Notes: generated from the letters alone by a model not told the origin. A stretch of DNA of 32,447 bases from an uncultured Ruminococcus sp. (GCA_902782445.1 CACZNC010000055.1:1-32447); one strand, 5' to 3'; shown: positions 21,495-30,616, counted from the stretch's first letter. Translations and numbers: made by a program.

Positions 21495-24389
21495 CTACGG
21501 AGTCGCCGGGTAGAGATCGGGATCGAAGCTGTAATAATCAACGGCCACGTTGGCGGAATAGTCCGCGACTTCGGCGTCGGTCAGGAGGAAGGACCAGAGG
21601 TCGCATCCGTCGTAGTGGGGGCAGGTGTCGAAGTGATACCAGTTCCCGTCGATCTTGACGAGGTTCCAGTAGTGGGGCCGCGAGGGGATGTTGCGCTGGA
21701 TCATGACGTTTTCGATCCCGGCGCGGGTGAGCAGGACCGCGGAGACGGCGTAGTATGTATAGCAGTTGCCGGTGTAGCCCGTCAGCCCGGAGTAGGCCGC
21801 CCGCCAGTACTGGCCCATGAGATAGGAGGTGGCGGTGGAATAGCGGATGCTCCCACAGACCCAGTTGAAGATCGCGAGGGCCTTGTCCCGCTCGCTTCCG
21901 CTCCATGCGCCGATCCGGGTGAGGACCCCGTCCGCGAGGGAATTGACGAGGGCCTCGTCGAACTCCGTCACGGTCACGCGGATGGATTTCCGGCCGATAT
22001 TGCCGGAGGCGTCGGAGGCGGAATAGGTCACGGTGTAGACCCCGGCGGCGTTCAGATTCACCGCGGAGGAGTCCACCGAGACGTTCACCGCCCCGTCCCT
22101 TGCGTCCTCGGCCCAGACGTTCTTCCGGAAGGAGACCGTGTTGCCGAGATAGACCTTGATGTCCTCCGCGCCGTAGATCACCGGGGGATCGTGGTCCGCC
22201 ATCACCGTCAGGACCGCGTCGGCCCGGGTCTCGTTCCCGTAGGGGTCGGAGGCGACGAGGGTCACGGGGACATCCCCCTCACGATCGGCGGACGGCACGG
22301 GATCGAGGCGCAGCGTCACCCCGGAGAGGTCCTCCGCCTGGGCCGCGAAATCCCACGCGCCGGCAGTCCCGCCGATCCAGACCGAGGCGTTCTTCGTTTT
22401 GAGCGTCGGGGGCGTGGTGTCCTCGATGATCAGGGAGACCGTCATGCCGGAGAATTTGCCGCTCAGAAGGATCTCGTATTCCCCCGGCTCCGCGGAGAGA
22501 TCCGGCACCGATTCGACGTTCGGCGGCCCGTCCTTCCCGCAGTCGGCGAAGAGCGCGCGGATCAGGGCCGTTTCCCCGCTCCCCCTCTCCGCCCGGATCT
22601 CGCGGGGGATCTGCCAGATCTTCAGATTCGCTTCCACCTCCGCGGCGTTGCCCACCGGGTCTTCGAGGCGGTATTTCACCGTCTGGGTGCCCGTTTTGGT
22701 GAAATCCGGGTCCGTGAGGCGGGTGAACTCCGCGCCGGAGTAGTCGGTGAGGTCCGTGAGCAGGTCCCCGTCCCCGACTTCTTCGCCGAGGAGGAGATCG
22801 AAATCGTGCATCACCGCCGTCGGAGGTTTGGTGTCCTCCATTTCGACGACCACGGAAAAGGCGGAATAGATCCCTTCGAGGACGATATCGTGCCGCCCCG
22901 TCTCTTTGAGGGAGGAGTCGTACCCCCCGACGAGGCGCACGCCGTCCAGATCCTGGGAGGAGGTGAACACCATCGCGAGGATCTCCTCGGGGGTGGTGCC
23001 GTATTCGATCATCTGATAGGCGGGCAGGTCCCAGACCATCACGGGGACGTCGAGGGAGGTCCGGTTCCCCGCGCCGTCTTCCAGCGAGAGGAGGACCGTC
23101 CCTTCCCCGAGCCCGTTGAAATCGGGTTTTTCGCGGAAGGAGATCTCAACCGGAAGCTCGTCCGCGATCTCCTTCACGAATTCCTCCGGCAGGTGCTCGC
23201 TCCCGGAGAGAAGATCCAGGGGAACGGGGGTCCCTTCCGGCGGGGTGGTGTCCCTCACCTCCACGAGGAGGATGAACTTTTCCGCATCCGAGGCGCCGCT
23301 CACGGGATAGAGGCCCCGGGTCCCGCCGTCCACCGACGACACGTCCAGATTCTCGGGCTTCGCGCCGGGCATGGCTTCGAGGACCGCTTCCGCGAGCCCT
23401 TCTTTTTCTCCGAGTTCCCGGGGGATCGTTTGATCCGTCACATGGAGGGCGGCTTCCTTCACGGTCCGGTTCCCGCCCTCGTCGACCGCTTCGATCCGGA
23501 CGGTCTGCTCCCCGGCGGCGGAAAAGTCCGGCTCCTCTTCGAAGGAGAAGGTCACTTCGGTCTGATCCGCACAGGACCGCACGAAGTCCTCCGGGGCAAG
23601 GGGAGTCCCGGCGAAGGTCCTGTAATCCCAGGTCTCGAACTCCGGGGCGTAGCGGTCGATCACCGTGATCTCCACCTCGCGCTCGAAATACCGGTACAGG
23701 GTCAGGGACGCCCGCCGGATCCCGAGGGAGGAGGTGTCGACGGAGGCGAGGGGCGGATCGGCTTTCAGCACCCGGGAATAGACCGGATCGTTCAGGGCGG
23801 CGATCACGGGCGTCTCTCCGATCCCGGCGGTCACGGGGACCAGCGCGGCGTCGATCTGCCTTGTCAGAAACCACAGGCCCCCCGCGCAGGCGATCAGAAG
23901 GACGGCGAAGAGGGAGAGGCAGACGGCGAGGATCTTCTTCCGGCGGCTCCTGCGGGCTGATTTCCCGCGCCTCCGCTTCTTTCCGGTCTCCGCGTCGGGA
24001 TCCGTCTCTTCGAGCAGTTCGAATTCCGGATCTCTGACGGGTTCCGATTCAGTCCCGTCCGGCGCCTCGACTTCGTCAGGCTTCGCGGTTTCGTCGACTT
24101 TGTCCATCTCTGGCTCCGCAGCTGTGTCCGGCTCCGAAACTTCGTCAGGCTCCCCGGTCTCAGCCGATTCTGCGGATTCAGCCGGTCCGTCGGTCTCGTC
24201 CGGCTCCTTGCCTTCGGCCGTTCCCGGTTCTTCCGGCTTGTCCGGCTGTTCCGGTTCCGGGGGTCCGGCGGATTCTTCCCCGATGGATGCCGTCTCCGCC
24301 TCCCCGTCCGGGGTCCCTTCCTTTTCTGCGTCGGAAACGGGATCTTCCGGGAGCGCGGGGGTCGGAGCGGTCTCAGGGGTATGATTCAT
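21495..24389 (-). CDS. Membrane-anchored Ig-like repeat transglutaminase-fold protein
   Basis: This 964-residue protein has four parts. Residues 1-135 are a very acidic Glu/Pro/Asp-rich cytoplasmic tail. A basic stretch (KKRRRGKSARRSRRKK) leads into one membrane helix (about 153-176), making it a type II protein with its bulk outside. Residues about 180-830 are a series of bacterial Ig-like or HYR-type modules, marked by recurrent DTTPPT, TKTGTQTVKYRLEDPVGNAAEV and AGVYTVTYSASDASGNIG segments. Residues about 835-964 are a transglutaminase-like domain with a complete triad: C876 in GNCYTYY, H906 in RPHYWNLV and D921 in HFDTCP. Such domains act as cysteine proteases or cross-linkers at the cell surface. 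It is the fourth gene of the envelope operon and may process or link wall-associated proteins. No substrate is evident. Confidence 0.87.
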   Translation of the reverse strand: MNHTPETAPTPALPEDPVSDAEKEGTPDGEAETASIGEESAGPPEPEQPDKPEEPGTAEGKEPDETDGPAESAESAETGEPDEVSEPDTAAEPEMDKVDETAKPDEVEAPDGTESEPVRDPEFELLEETDPDAETGKKRRRGKSARRSRRKKILAVCLSLFAVLLIACAGGLWFLTRQIDAALVPVTAGIGETPVIAALNDPVYSRVLKADPPLASVDTSSLGIRRASLTLYRYFEREVEITVIDRYAPEFETWDYRTFAGTPLAPEDFVRSCADQTEVTFSFEEEPDFSAAGEQTVRIEAVDEGGNRTVKEAALHVTDQTIPRELGEKEGLAEAVLEAMPGAKPENLDVSSVDGGTRGLYPVSGASDAEKFILLVEVRDTTPPEGTPVPLDLLSGSEHLPEEFVKEIADELPVEISFREKPDFNGLGEGTVLLSLEDGAGNRTSLDVPVMVWDLPAYQMIEYGTTPEEILAMVFTSSQDLDGVRLVGGYDSSLKETGRHDIVLEGIYSAFSVVVEMEDTKPPTAVMHDFDLLLGEEVGDGDLLTDLTDYSGAEFTRLTDPDFTKTGTQTVKYRLEDPVGNAAEVEANLKIWQIPREIRAERGSGETALIRALFADCGKDGPPNVESVPDLSAEPGEYEILLSGKFSGMTVSLIIEDTTPPTLKTKNASVWIGGTAGAWDFAAQAEDLSGVTLRLDPVPSADREGDVPVTLVASDPYGNETRADAVLTVMADHDPPVIYGAEDIKVYLGNTVSFRKNVWAEDARDGAVNVSVDSSAVNLNAAGVYTVTYSASDASGNIGRKSIRVTVTEFDEALVNSLADGVLTRIGAWSGSERDKALAIFNWVCGSIRYSTATSYLMGQYWRAAYSGLTGYTGNCYTYYAVSAVLLTRAGIENVMIQRNIPSRPHYWNLVKIDGNWYHFDTCPHYDGCDLWSFLLTDAEVADYSANVAVDYYSFDPDLYPATP

Positions 24390-24432
24390 AGGTATTCGAT
24401 CCTTTCAGAGGAAATGGAAAGGGGAATTTGTA

Positions 24433-26754
24433 TCACTGGTTCTTCGGGACGTTTTCGCCGGAGGAGAACACATCCCCGGCGGCGTTCTGGCGGGAGACGA
24501 ATCCGTCCCCGACGTCGAAATCCGCGGTCTCCGAACGGGTCCAGCCGTTTTCCGCCCCGATCTTGTCCGCTCCGCCGCCGCCCTCCGCGATCCCTCCGGC
24601 TGTGACGAAGCTCCCGTCCGTCAGTTCGGCGACGAGGAGGTTCAGTCCGGCCCGGATGCGGGCGACTTTTTCGAAGTCCTCGGCGTCCGAAAGGCCCATG
24701 CTCCGGTCTCCGGCCAGGGCGAGAGTGCCGTCTTCGAAGAGGATCGCGAGGGACTGGGCGCCGGCGCGGATATCAACGGCGTTATGGTAGATCCCGACCC
24801 GGCACTGTCCGGCGGCGTCCGATCCGCAGGCGACGAGGGTGCCGTCCTTTTTCAGCCCCGCCGTGAACCGGGCCCCGCACGCCACCGCGACGATCTCCGT
24901 CCAGGACTGGGTCGAAGCCTGACCGTAGGTGTTGTCCCCGAGGACCGTCACCGTGCCGTCCGATTTCAGGAACGCGGCGTGGCGCTCCCCCGAGGAGACC
25001 GAAACGACGTCTCTCAGCTCGGCGGCCTTGCGGATAAACTCCGTCTCAAAGGAGGACACAGGGGTCTCCGCGGCTCCGCAGGCGTCGTTGGCGTAGGCCG
25101 TCACGGTCCCGTCGGATCTCAGCACGGAGGTGAGATACGCGCCCGCCGAGACGGAGACGGCGTCGGTCACGGTCAGGGTCTGTCCGTTCTCGGAGCGCGT
25201 CACGGTCCCGTTTTTCACGGCGGCAACAACCGAGGAGGCGGAGAGAGTCTTTTTGTGATAGGTCCGCATCTCTTCGGGCGAGAGGCGGAAGTAGAATTCG
25301 TCGAGGGCGGCGCGGACTCTCTTGTCCTCCGGCTCGACCGGCGTATCGAGGGTAGGTTCGGGTAGTCCGAATTCCCGGGCCAGCCGGAAGGCCTCCCGCC
25401 AGTTCCCCGCGTCGAGGGCGGCGTAGCAGATCCGCTTTTTCACAGTCTCGATCTCGGCGGCGTTGTCGTCGGGGCGGGATTCGAGATATTCGAGGGTTAC
25501 CCGGTCGTCCCCGTAGGCGAGGACGGCGGATCTCTCCCGCTCGAGGACCCAGGCGTCGTATTTGTCCCGCCATGCCTGCCGTCTCGCCTCGTCCGCGATC
25601 ATGCCGGCGGCGGCGAGCATCTGCGGATACTGGCCCTGTTTTTCGTAGACCGCCGCCTTTGCCTCGGCGATATCGTCCCGGGCGGATTCCGCCTTGAGCG
25701 CGACTAGGTAGATCTCCTCGTTCCAGTCGCCCATGAGGACCCGTTTCGCCGCCGCCTCCGCGATCTCCTTCCCGAAGGGTTCGGGGGCGGATTCGGCGTA
25801 GGCGTATGCCTCCCGGTAATTCTGCCCGGACAGCGCGTGCCCGGCGGCTTCCCGGCAGACCTCCTCCGTCAGGGCTGTGAAAGGCGCGCCTTCGGAAATA
25901 GCCAGGGCTTCGTTGAATCGGCACTCCTCCGTCAGGGATTTCACGGTGTCCTCCGTCTCCCGGCGGTAGATGTGGAAAAAGAGGTTGTCCGACAGGGTGC
26001 GTCCGGCGAAGTCGTCGGCAAGATCCTGATGCCCCGCCTCGACGAGCTTGACCACCTCGGGCATGAGGGTGTTGTATTTGAGAAAATGGTATCCGAAAAA
26101 GGCGACAAAGACCAGCGCGCAGACGGCGGCAAGTCCGGCCAGAAGGATCGCGGCGGTGATGATGTGGCGCACGAAGGCGGGGCGTTCGCTCTTTTCCCCC
26201 CGCTTCGGCCTCTTCTCTGCGGCCTTTTCGTCCTCCGGGACCGCATCCTTTTCCGGCGCCTTGTCCGGGAGGAGGGTCTCGTCGGGGAGGATCTTCGGTT
26301 CGGCGGCGGTGAGGGTGGAGATCGGACGCTCCCCCTCCGCGGACTGCCGGTCCAGATCTTCGGGGGAGAAGGTGAGGATCTGCCCTCCCGTCCGGTCCTC
26401 CGTCACTCCGGCGGTCTCCGAGACCCAGGCGCGGATCTTCTCCGGCGGGACTTCTCCGTCCGTCCGGAACCGGCACAGGATCAGGTGGTTTTTGTTGAGT
26501 TCGTCCCCGTCGCAGCGGAGGATCTCCGTTTTTGCTTCGCCGTCGGGCGTCGGGATCTCGCAGGTCACCTCGAACCGTTCGAGGGGAAACCGCAGATTGC
26601 GCGCCACGAGCACAGCGAATTCTTCGGCTCCGCCCCGGCCGGGATCGAAGGCCCGCAGTCTCACCGCGAAGGCGGGGGCGGTCTTTCTGACGGCGGGGAA
26701 GGGCTGGGGGAGGGCGTAGTCCACCGCGCGCTCCCCGGGTGTCAGTTTCGGCAT
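24433..26754 (-). CDS. Membrane-anchored protein with RCC1-like repeats
   Basis: This 773-residue protein has a cytoplasmic N-terminal region (1-190) with no recognised domain, then a basic stop and one membrane helix (about 197-221). An extracytoplasmic helical region follows (about 225-500), made of paired helices like TPR or Sel1 repeats (CRFNEALAISEG, NYREAYAYAESAP, NWREAFRLAREFG). The C terminus (about 515-765) has RCC1-type propeller repeats: VSVSAGAYLTSVLRSDGTVTAYANDACG, VSSGERHAAFLKSDGTVTVLGDNTYGQ, VACGARFTAGLKKDGTLVACGSDAAGQ and IRAGAQSLAILFEDGTLALAGD. Such propellers usually bind proteins or peptides. The ribosome site is GGAGGAGGG. It is the third gene of the envelope operon, 16 bp after the dipeptidase gene. 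Its role is unknown; a scaffold or sensor for the operon's surface enzymes is plausible. Confidence 0.83.
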   Translation of the reverse strand: MPKLTPGERAVDYALPQPFPAVRKTAPAFAVRLRAFDPGRGGAEEFAVLVARNLRFPLERFEVTCEIPTPDGEAKTEILRCDGDELNKNHLILCRFRTDGEVPPEKIRAWVSETAGVTEDRTGGQILTFSPEDLDRQSAEGERPISTLTAAEPKILPDETLLPDKAPEKDAVPEDEKAAEKRPKRGEKSERPAFVRHIITAAILLAGLAAVCALVFVAFFGYHFLKYNTLMPEVVKLVEAGHQDLADDFAGRTLSDNLFFHIYRRETEDTVKSLTEECRFNEALAISEGAPFTALTEEVCREAAGHALSGQNYREAYAYAESAPEPFGKEIAEAAAKRVLMGDWNEEIYLVALKAESARDDIAEAKAAVYEKQGQYPQMLAAAGMIADEARRQAWRDKYDAWVLERERSAVLAYGDDRVTLEYLESRPDDNAAEIETVKKRICYAALDAGNWREAFRLAREFGLPEPTLDTPVEPEDKRVRAALDEFYFRLSPEEMRTYHKKTLSASSVVAAVKNGTVTRSENGQTLTVTDAVSVSAGAYLTSVLRSDGTVTAYANDACGAAETPVSSFETEFIRKAAELRDVVSVSSGERHAAFLKSDGTVTVLGDNTYGQASTQSWTEIVAVACGARFTAGLKKDGTLVACGSDAAGQCRVGIYHNAVDIRAGAQSLAILFEDGTLALAGDRSMGLSDAEDFEKVARIRAGLNLLVAELTDGSFVTAGGIAEGGGGADKIGAENGWTRSETADFDVGDGFVSRQNAAGDVFSSGENVPKNQ

Positions 26755-26770
26755 TCCGGTCCCTCCTCCC

Positions 26771-28006
26771 TCAGTTTTCGAGAACCGCCAGCGGGATCTC
26801 GTCGATGGGATGATCCGTCGGCAGGTAGAATTTCGTGTTCACGTCCTGAAAGTGCCACCACTCGGACTGGATGTAGGTGAAATTGCATTCGAGCATCACG
26901 GCGAGCATGTAGTCCATGTTTTCCCGGGCTTTCGCGGTCATGGTCTGGCTCAGCCGGGAGGATTCCTCGGTGAAGGTGTGCATCGGGGTGGGCATTTCGA
27001 GCAGATTGCCCGCGAGATCCACGAGGGAGATATCGAGGGCGGTCCCCCGGTCGTGCACGCCGCCCATGCCGATGGAGGGATCCGCGACCCATTTGTGGAC
27101 CCGCACCACGTCGAACCACCGCTGCTGGACGCTCGTCGGCCGGTAGGCGTCGTAGATCACGATCACCAGCCCGTCCCTGCGGAAGCGTTCCACGGCGTCC
27201 TCGATCATCGGGATCAGGTCGTACTGGACGAGGCAGAGGTTGCGGTTGTAAAAGGGCTCGTGAATGGTGGTGTCGTTCGTCGAGAGCTTCATCCCGATCA
27301 CCAGATCCACGTTTTCGAGGTCGATCCCGGAAAAATCGTCGTCCCGGCATTCTGCGGTGCGGAAATAGCGGCGGATGTCGACGAGGTGGGAGTAGGCCCG
27401 CACCCACGTCTCCTGATTGGTCTTCGCGATCCCGTATTCCACCGGGAGCACGGCGTACACCCCGCATTCGGAGCCGACGGCGTGGGAAAAACCGTCCTTC
27501 GCCCAGCCGTAGAAGTCCCCTCCCCCGCCGGGATAGACTTCGGCCCAGCCGTCGGGACCCTCTTTCAGCTCCACGATCTCGCCGGATTTGAGGGTGAAGG
27601 CGGGGGACGCGTCGTTTTTGTCGGCGTAGATCGGCATGGAGTCGTAGACCCGCATGAGGAATCCGTCGTTCTGCGGACCGGCGACGTTCGGCTCCTCCGC
27701 GGTCGGGGGGGCGGGGGTCGGTTCCCAGAGGGCGGGGAGATCTTCGACGGCGTCGATCTTCATGGTATCCTCGAAGGTGATGCCGGCGGAGAGAGCGGGG
27801 TCGTAGCCGGAGTACACCCGGTTTTCGGCCTGCCAGACGCTGTCCCCGTGGATGCTGATCTTCTCCGAGAGGTCCCATTTTTCGATGATCCGCTCGGCGG
27901 CGTCGGTCAGCGCGTCCGCGGGATCCCCGGAACAGGCGGAGAGGAGGGAGAGCAGGCAGAGGGTCAGGGCCGGCAGAAGGAGCGTCGGCCGGATCGTTTT
28001 TTTCAT
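26771..28006 (-). CDS. VanX/DdpX-type D-Ala-D-Ala dipeptidase lipoprotein
   Basis: This 411-residue lipoprotein (lipobox LSAC, C25) joins an SH3-like module (about 115-175; MPIYADKNDASPAFTLKSGEIVEL, GWAEVY, YGWAK) to an M15D metallopeptidase domain (about 195-411). VanX hallmarks have the right spacing: DAYRP with R289, HDRGTALD with H318 and D325 as zinc ligands, and EWWHF with catalytic E382 and H385. VanX enzymes split D-Ala-D-Ala. This one is exported, and its SH3 domain may bind the wall, so it more likely trims or recycles wall-derived D-Ala-D-Ala than gives glycopeptide resistance; no vanH or vanA gene is present. Its start overlaps the stop of the preceding SGNH/DHHW gene (ATGA). It is the second gene of the operon. 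Confidence 0.9.
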   Translation of the reverse strand: MKKTIRPTLLLPALTLCLLSLLSACSGDPADALTDAAERIIEKWDLSEKISIHGDSVWQAENRVYSGYDPALSAGITFEDTMKIDAVEDLPALWEPTPAPPTAEEPNVAGPQNDGFLMRVYDSMPIYADKNDASPAFTLKSGEIVELKEGPDGWAEVYPGGGGDFYGWAKDGFSHAVGSECGVYAVLPVEYGIAKTNQETWVRAYSHLVDIRRYFRTAECRDDDFSGIDLENVDLVIGMKLSTNDTTIHEPFYNRNLCLVQYDLIPMIEDAVERFRRDGLVIVIYDAYRPTSVQQRWFDVVRVHKWVADPSIGMGGVHDRGTALDISLVDLAGNLLEMPTPMHTFTEESSRLSQTMTAKARENMDYMLAVMLECNFTYIQSEWWHFQDVNTKFYLPTDHPIDEIPLAVLEN

Positions 28007-29112
28007 GGCTCGTTCGCGGTTCCTTTCCCGGATCCGGATGCAATCCTTTCGTCGGATCCGATCAGCGTGCGGAGGTTTCTCTCCGCGATTTCAACGATAA
28101 CGAGATCGGCGGGTTCCCCCTCCAGCCGGTCGATGCGGTAGGGAACGGCGCGGGCGAACCACGCTTCCCGGAAAGCAGAGGCGAAAAAGGGAATGAGGGC
28201 GTTGGAGAAGGAGTCCCGGAATACGGTGATCTTCCCTTCCCCAACCTCGGAGGCCGTGCCGATCTGCATGTCCATCGGGGTGGAATAACGGGTGGTGTAC
28301 TGAAAGCGGCCTTCGGGATCGAAAACCAGATTGAAGTCGTATCTTGTCTTTTCGGGATAGAGGAGGGCGTCCAGATCCCCCTGAAAATCGCGCCTCGTTT
28401 CGGTCAGCGGGACGGAGAGGAAGTCCGCCCGTCCGAGGCCCGCGAAGTCCGTCACCGCTTTCGCCGCGAGTCTCGCTCCCTCGGCGTTCCAGTGGCTGTC
28501 CCGCTTGTGGTAGATCAGGCGGTCCTTTTTCCCCTCCGCGAGGATCGGCCGGAGATCGCAGAAGGGGATCCCGCGCTCGTCAAGGCGGGCATACAGCCGG
28601 TCGAGGTCGGAGGGGCCCCTGTTCTTCGGAACGGAGGCGGGCATCATTTCGGGGTAAACGGTGTTTTTATTGGGGGCGCAGAGGAAGACGAACTTCGCCC
28701 CGTGTTCCCCGGCATATTCCGCAAGCCGCGCGAGGGCGTCCGCCGCCTGTTCCAGTTCCCCGTCCGTCATGGGGGAGTCCCCCGTATAAGAGGCGAGGGT
28801 GTCGGCGAAGAAGAGGAAGCCCTCCCGCCCGACGATCACCTGATCGTTCCCGGTGCGGAAGACGGTCTCCTTCACGGTGGAGAAGAAGTCGACGAGCCTG
28901 TCCCGGAAGGCGAAATGCTTCGAGAACCAGTTTTCGAAGTCGTCGCCGAAGGATTCGGAGATCTTCCCCTCGCTGACGGGCTTCGGCAGGTCCCCCCCGT
29001 CCTTCGCGTCCGCCGCCCCGGGGATGAGCATCCCGGCAGAGAAAAAGGCGCAGGCAAGAAAGAACGCGAGGGTATAGAGGATGGCGGGGAGTTTGGTTTT
29101 TTTCGGGTTCAC
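28003..29112 (-). CDS. DHHW/AlgX-like SGNH-type envelope protein
   Basis: This 369-residue protein starts at a GTG with GGAGG 5 nt upstream; longer frames lack this. One N-terminal membrane or signal segment (about 9-30) places the rest outside. It resembles DHHW/AlgX/AlgJ proteins, which acetylate surface polysaccharides: DSHWNAEGA (205-213) carries the Asp-x-His pair and FRDSFSNALIPFF (298-310) the likely Ser nucleophile, with the family's typical early stretch GREGFLFFADTLASYTGD. Partners of this class usually need a membrane-bound O-acyltransferase, and none is in the window, so the acyl donor route is unknown. It leads the five-gene envelope operon. Its start codon overlaps a CACGTG sequence that is not a real parS (10/16). 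Confidence 0.82.
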   Translation of the reverse strand: MNPKKTKLPAILYTLAFFLACAFFSAGMLIPGAADAKDGGDLPKPVSEGKISESFGDDFENWFSKHFAFRDRLVDFFSTVKETVFRTGNDQVIVGREGFLFFADTLASYTGDSPMTDGELEQAADALARLAEYAGEHGAKFVFLCAPNKNTVYPEMMPASVPKNRGPSDLDRLYARLDERGIPFCDLRPILAEGKKDRLIYHKRDSHWNAEGARLAAKAVTDFAGLGRADFLSVPLTETRRDFQGDLDALLYPEKTRYDFNLVFDPEGRFQYTTRYSTPMDMQIGTASEVGEGKITVFRDSFSNALIPFFASAFREAWFARAVPYRIDRLEGEPADLVIVEIAERNLRTLIGSDERIASGSGKGTANEP

Positions 29113-29160
29113 GTGGGCCTCCGGGGATTTTTCCTGGATGCGGATACTTTTCCATATTGT

Positions 29161-29189
29161 ATTATATCCTTTTTCCCTCCGTTTTGCAA
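29161..29189 (-). promoter_or_regulatory. Promoter of the five-gene envelope operon
   Basis: Minus strand: TTGCAA (29184-29189), 17 bp, TATAAT (29161-29166). It is divergent from the SLH-protein promoter 65 bp away. Confidence 0.85.
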
Positions 29190-29253
29190 GACGCGGGGAG
29201 CAAAACCTGACGAAAAAGGAGGAGCAATTTTCTCCCGAGAATCGCGGAGGGAA

Positions 29254-29282
29254 TTGAAAAACGGGGAAAAATCTGCTATAAT
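29254..29282 (+). promoter_or_regulatory. Promoter of the SLH-domain protein gene
   Basis: TTGAAA (29254-29259), 17 bp, extended -10 TGCTATAAT (29274-29282). Confidence 0.87.
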
Positions 29283-29355
29283 GGAAAAAACGGAACGGGT
29301 CCGCCGGTTTTCCCCATCCCGCGGCGGGCCGTATACAAGGAGACGAGAATCCATC

Positions 29356-30387
29356 ATGACGACGAAAAAAAGCATTTCCGCGCTGGTTCTGGCGGCGGCT
29401 CTCCTCTTTTCTCCGGTCCTTGCCCTCCCCGCTTCCGCCGCAGGAATCCGGGGCGTTTCGGCCTGGGCGGAGACCGAGATCGCGGAGGCGGACGCCCTCG
29501 GCTTCATCCCCTCCTCCCTCTCGAAAAACATGCAGGCGGGCATCACCAGGCGGGAGTTCACCGAGGCGGCGGTCTGGTTCCTTGCAGCCCAGTTCCGGGT
29601 GGACGTGGACCGGGTCTGCGACATTCCCCGGGAGACGGATCCCGACACCGGCCTGCCCGTGCGCTTCTTCAAGGACGTGGACGACGTCTACGTGAACGCG
29701 GCCTATTACTACGGCATCATCTCCGGGCGGGGGAACGGGCGGTTCGATCCGAGCTCCCTCATCACCCGGGAAGAGGCGGCGAAGATCCTGCTCAACACCT
29801 ATCTGGCCTACGCGGAGGACACCCGGGACATCGCGTCCGTGGCTCTGAAGGACCGGTACGCGGACGCCTATTCGATCTCCTCCTGGGCCTCCGAGGCGGT
29901 CTCCGCCATGAGCGCGTGGGGCGTGATGCGGGGCGTGACGGATTCGACGTTCTCTCCGAAGGGGACCTACACCCGGGAACAGTGCTTCGTGACCTTCCTG
30001 CGGCTCTGGAACTATGCGCCCTGCAGCCGTCAGCGGGACAATGTCCTGAGCCCCGTGACCTTTGACTCCGCCCTCGCCGAGATCCGCGCCTCCGAGGGAT
30101 ACGAAGAGCTCTGGTACGGGGAGAACGGGAACTATGCCGCCGTATTCTGGAAAGAGGGAGCGGGACGGGCGGCCGACACCCGGTTCTCGGTGGTCTACCG
30201 GGACGGCGGGATGCGCGATGTGTTCGACGGTTTCCCGAAGCCCTTCGACTACCCGGACTCCGTGCCCGGGGGATTCCAGTGGTCCGAGGACGGGGAGAGC
30301 ATCACCTTTGCCTATCACCCCACGGTGGGTATATACGACGTATACCGGATCGACCTCGCCGCGGGTACGGTGGGGAAAGGGGAATAG
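29356..30387 (+). CDS. Exported SLH-domain protein
   Basis: This 343-residue protein has a signal peptide (MTTKKSISALVLAAALLFSP, cleavage near ASA-AG, residue 28) and then S-layer homology modules. The clearest are FKDVDDVYVNAAYYYGIISGRGNGRFDPSSLITREEAAKIL (about 110-152) and YADAYSISSWASEAVSAMSAWGVMRGVTDSTFSPKGTYTREQ (about 172-214), preceded by a more divergent one. SLH modules bind pyruvylated secondary wall polymers. The C-terminal ~110 residues have an unassigned beta-rich domain (FSVVYRDGGMRDVFDGFPKPF, FQWSEDGESITFAYH). Only the surface anchoring role can be stated. It is transcribed alone, back to back with the envelope operon, and ends at a terminator. Confidence 0.88.
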   Translation: MTTKKSISALVLAAALLFSPVLALPASAAGIRGVSAWAETEIAEADALGFIPSSLSKNMQAGITRREFTEAAVWFLAAQFRVDVDRVCDIPRETDPDTGLPVRFFKDVDDVYVNAAYYYGIISGRGNGRFDPSSLITREEAAKILLNTYLAYAEDTRDIASVALKDRYADAYSISSWASEAVSAMSAWGVMRGVTDSTFSPKGTYTREQCFVTFLRLWNYAPCSRQRDNVLSPVTFDSALAEIRASEGYEELWYGENGNYAAVFWKEGAGRAADTRFSVVYRDGGMRDVFDGFPKPFDYPDSVPGGFQWSEDGESITFAYHPTVGIYDVYRIDLAAGTVGKGE

Positions 30388-30423
30388 GAAGCTGGCGCAG
30401 ATCTGTGAATTTCTGACCCAATG

Positions 30424-30460
30424 ACCGTTCGGGGGATCCCTCTCCGGGCGGTTTTCTTTT
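30424..30460 (+). terminator. Rho-independent terminator after the SLH gene
   Basis: ACCGTTCGG (30424-30432) pairs with CCGGGCGGT (30444-30452) including T-G pairs, followed by TTTTCTTTT. Confidence 0.85.
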
Positions 30461-30504
30461 GCCCGCGTATCTCCGATCCGTGGATCTTCTGTCTTCCGCC
30501 TCCA

Positions 30505-30533
30505 TTGCGTCCACCCGGAAGTTGTGATACAAT
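30505..30533 (+). promoter_or_regulatory. Promoter of the tandem XRE regulator pair
   Basis: TTGCGT (30505-30510), 17 bp, extended -10 TGATACAAT (30525-30533). The CDS starts 84 bp downstream after CAGGAGA. Confidence 0.75.
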
Positions 30534-30616
30534 GCAGACAACGGGAGAAAAACCCGGATCCGTTCCGACGGCGCGCATCGGGGCGGAGATCTTGCAACCG
30601 ACAGGAGAATTTCAAA

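Noticed and set aside
21336..23960. Very long open frame opposite the transglutaminase gene
   Set aside because: GC-rich codon bias opens the antisense frame; it has no ribosome site, no recognised domain and the opposite strand holds a clear catalytic triad. The same applies to long frames opposite the isomerase, recD2, transporter, sigma and dipeptidase genes.
26771..28006. Vancomycin resistance gene cluster
   Set aside because: Only a VanX-type domain is present, on an exported lipoprotein with an SH3 module; no vanH, vanA or vanRS gene is near.
29105..29120. Possible sixth parS around CACGTG
   Set aside because: Only 10 of 16 positions match; it is the GTG start region of the DHHW gene.
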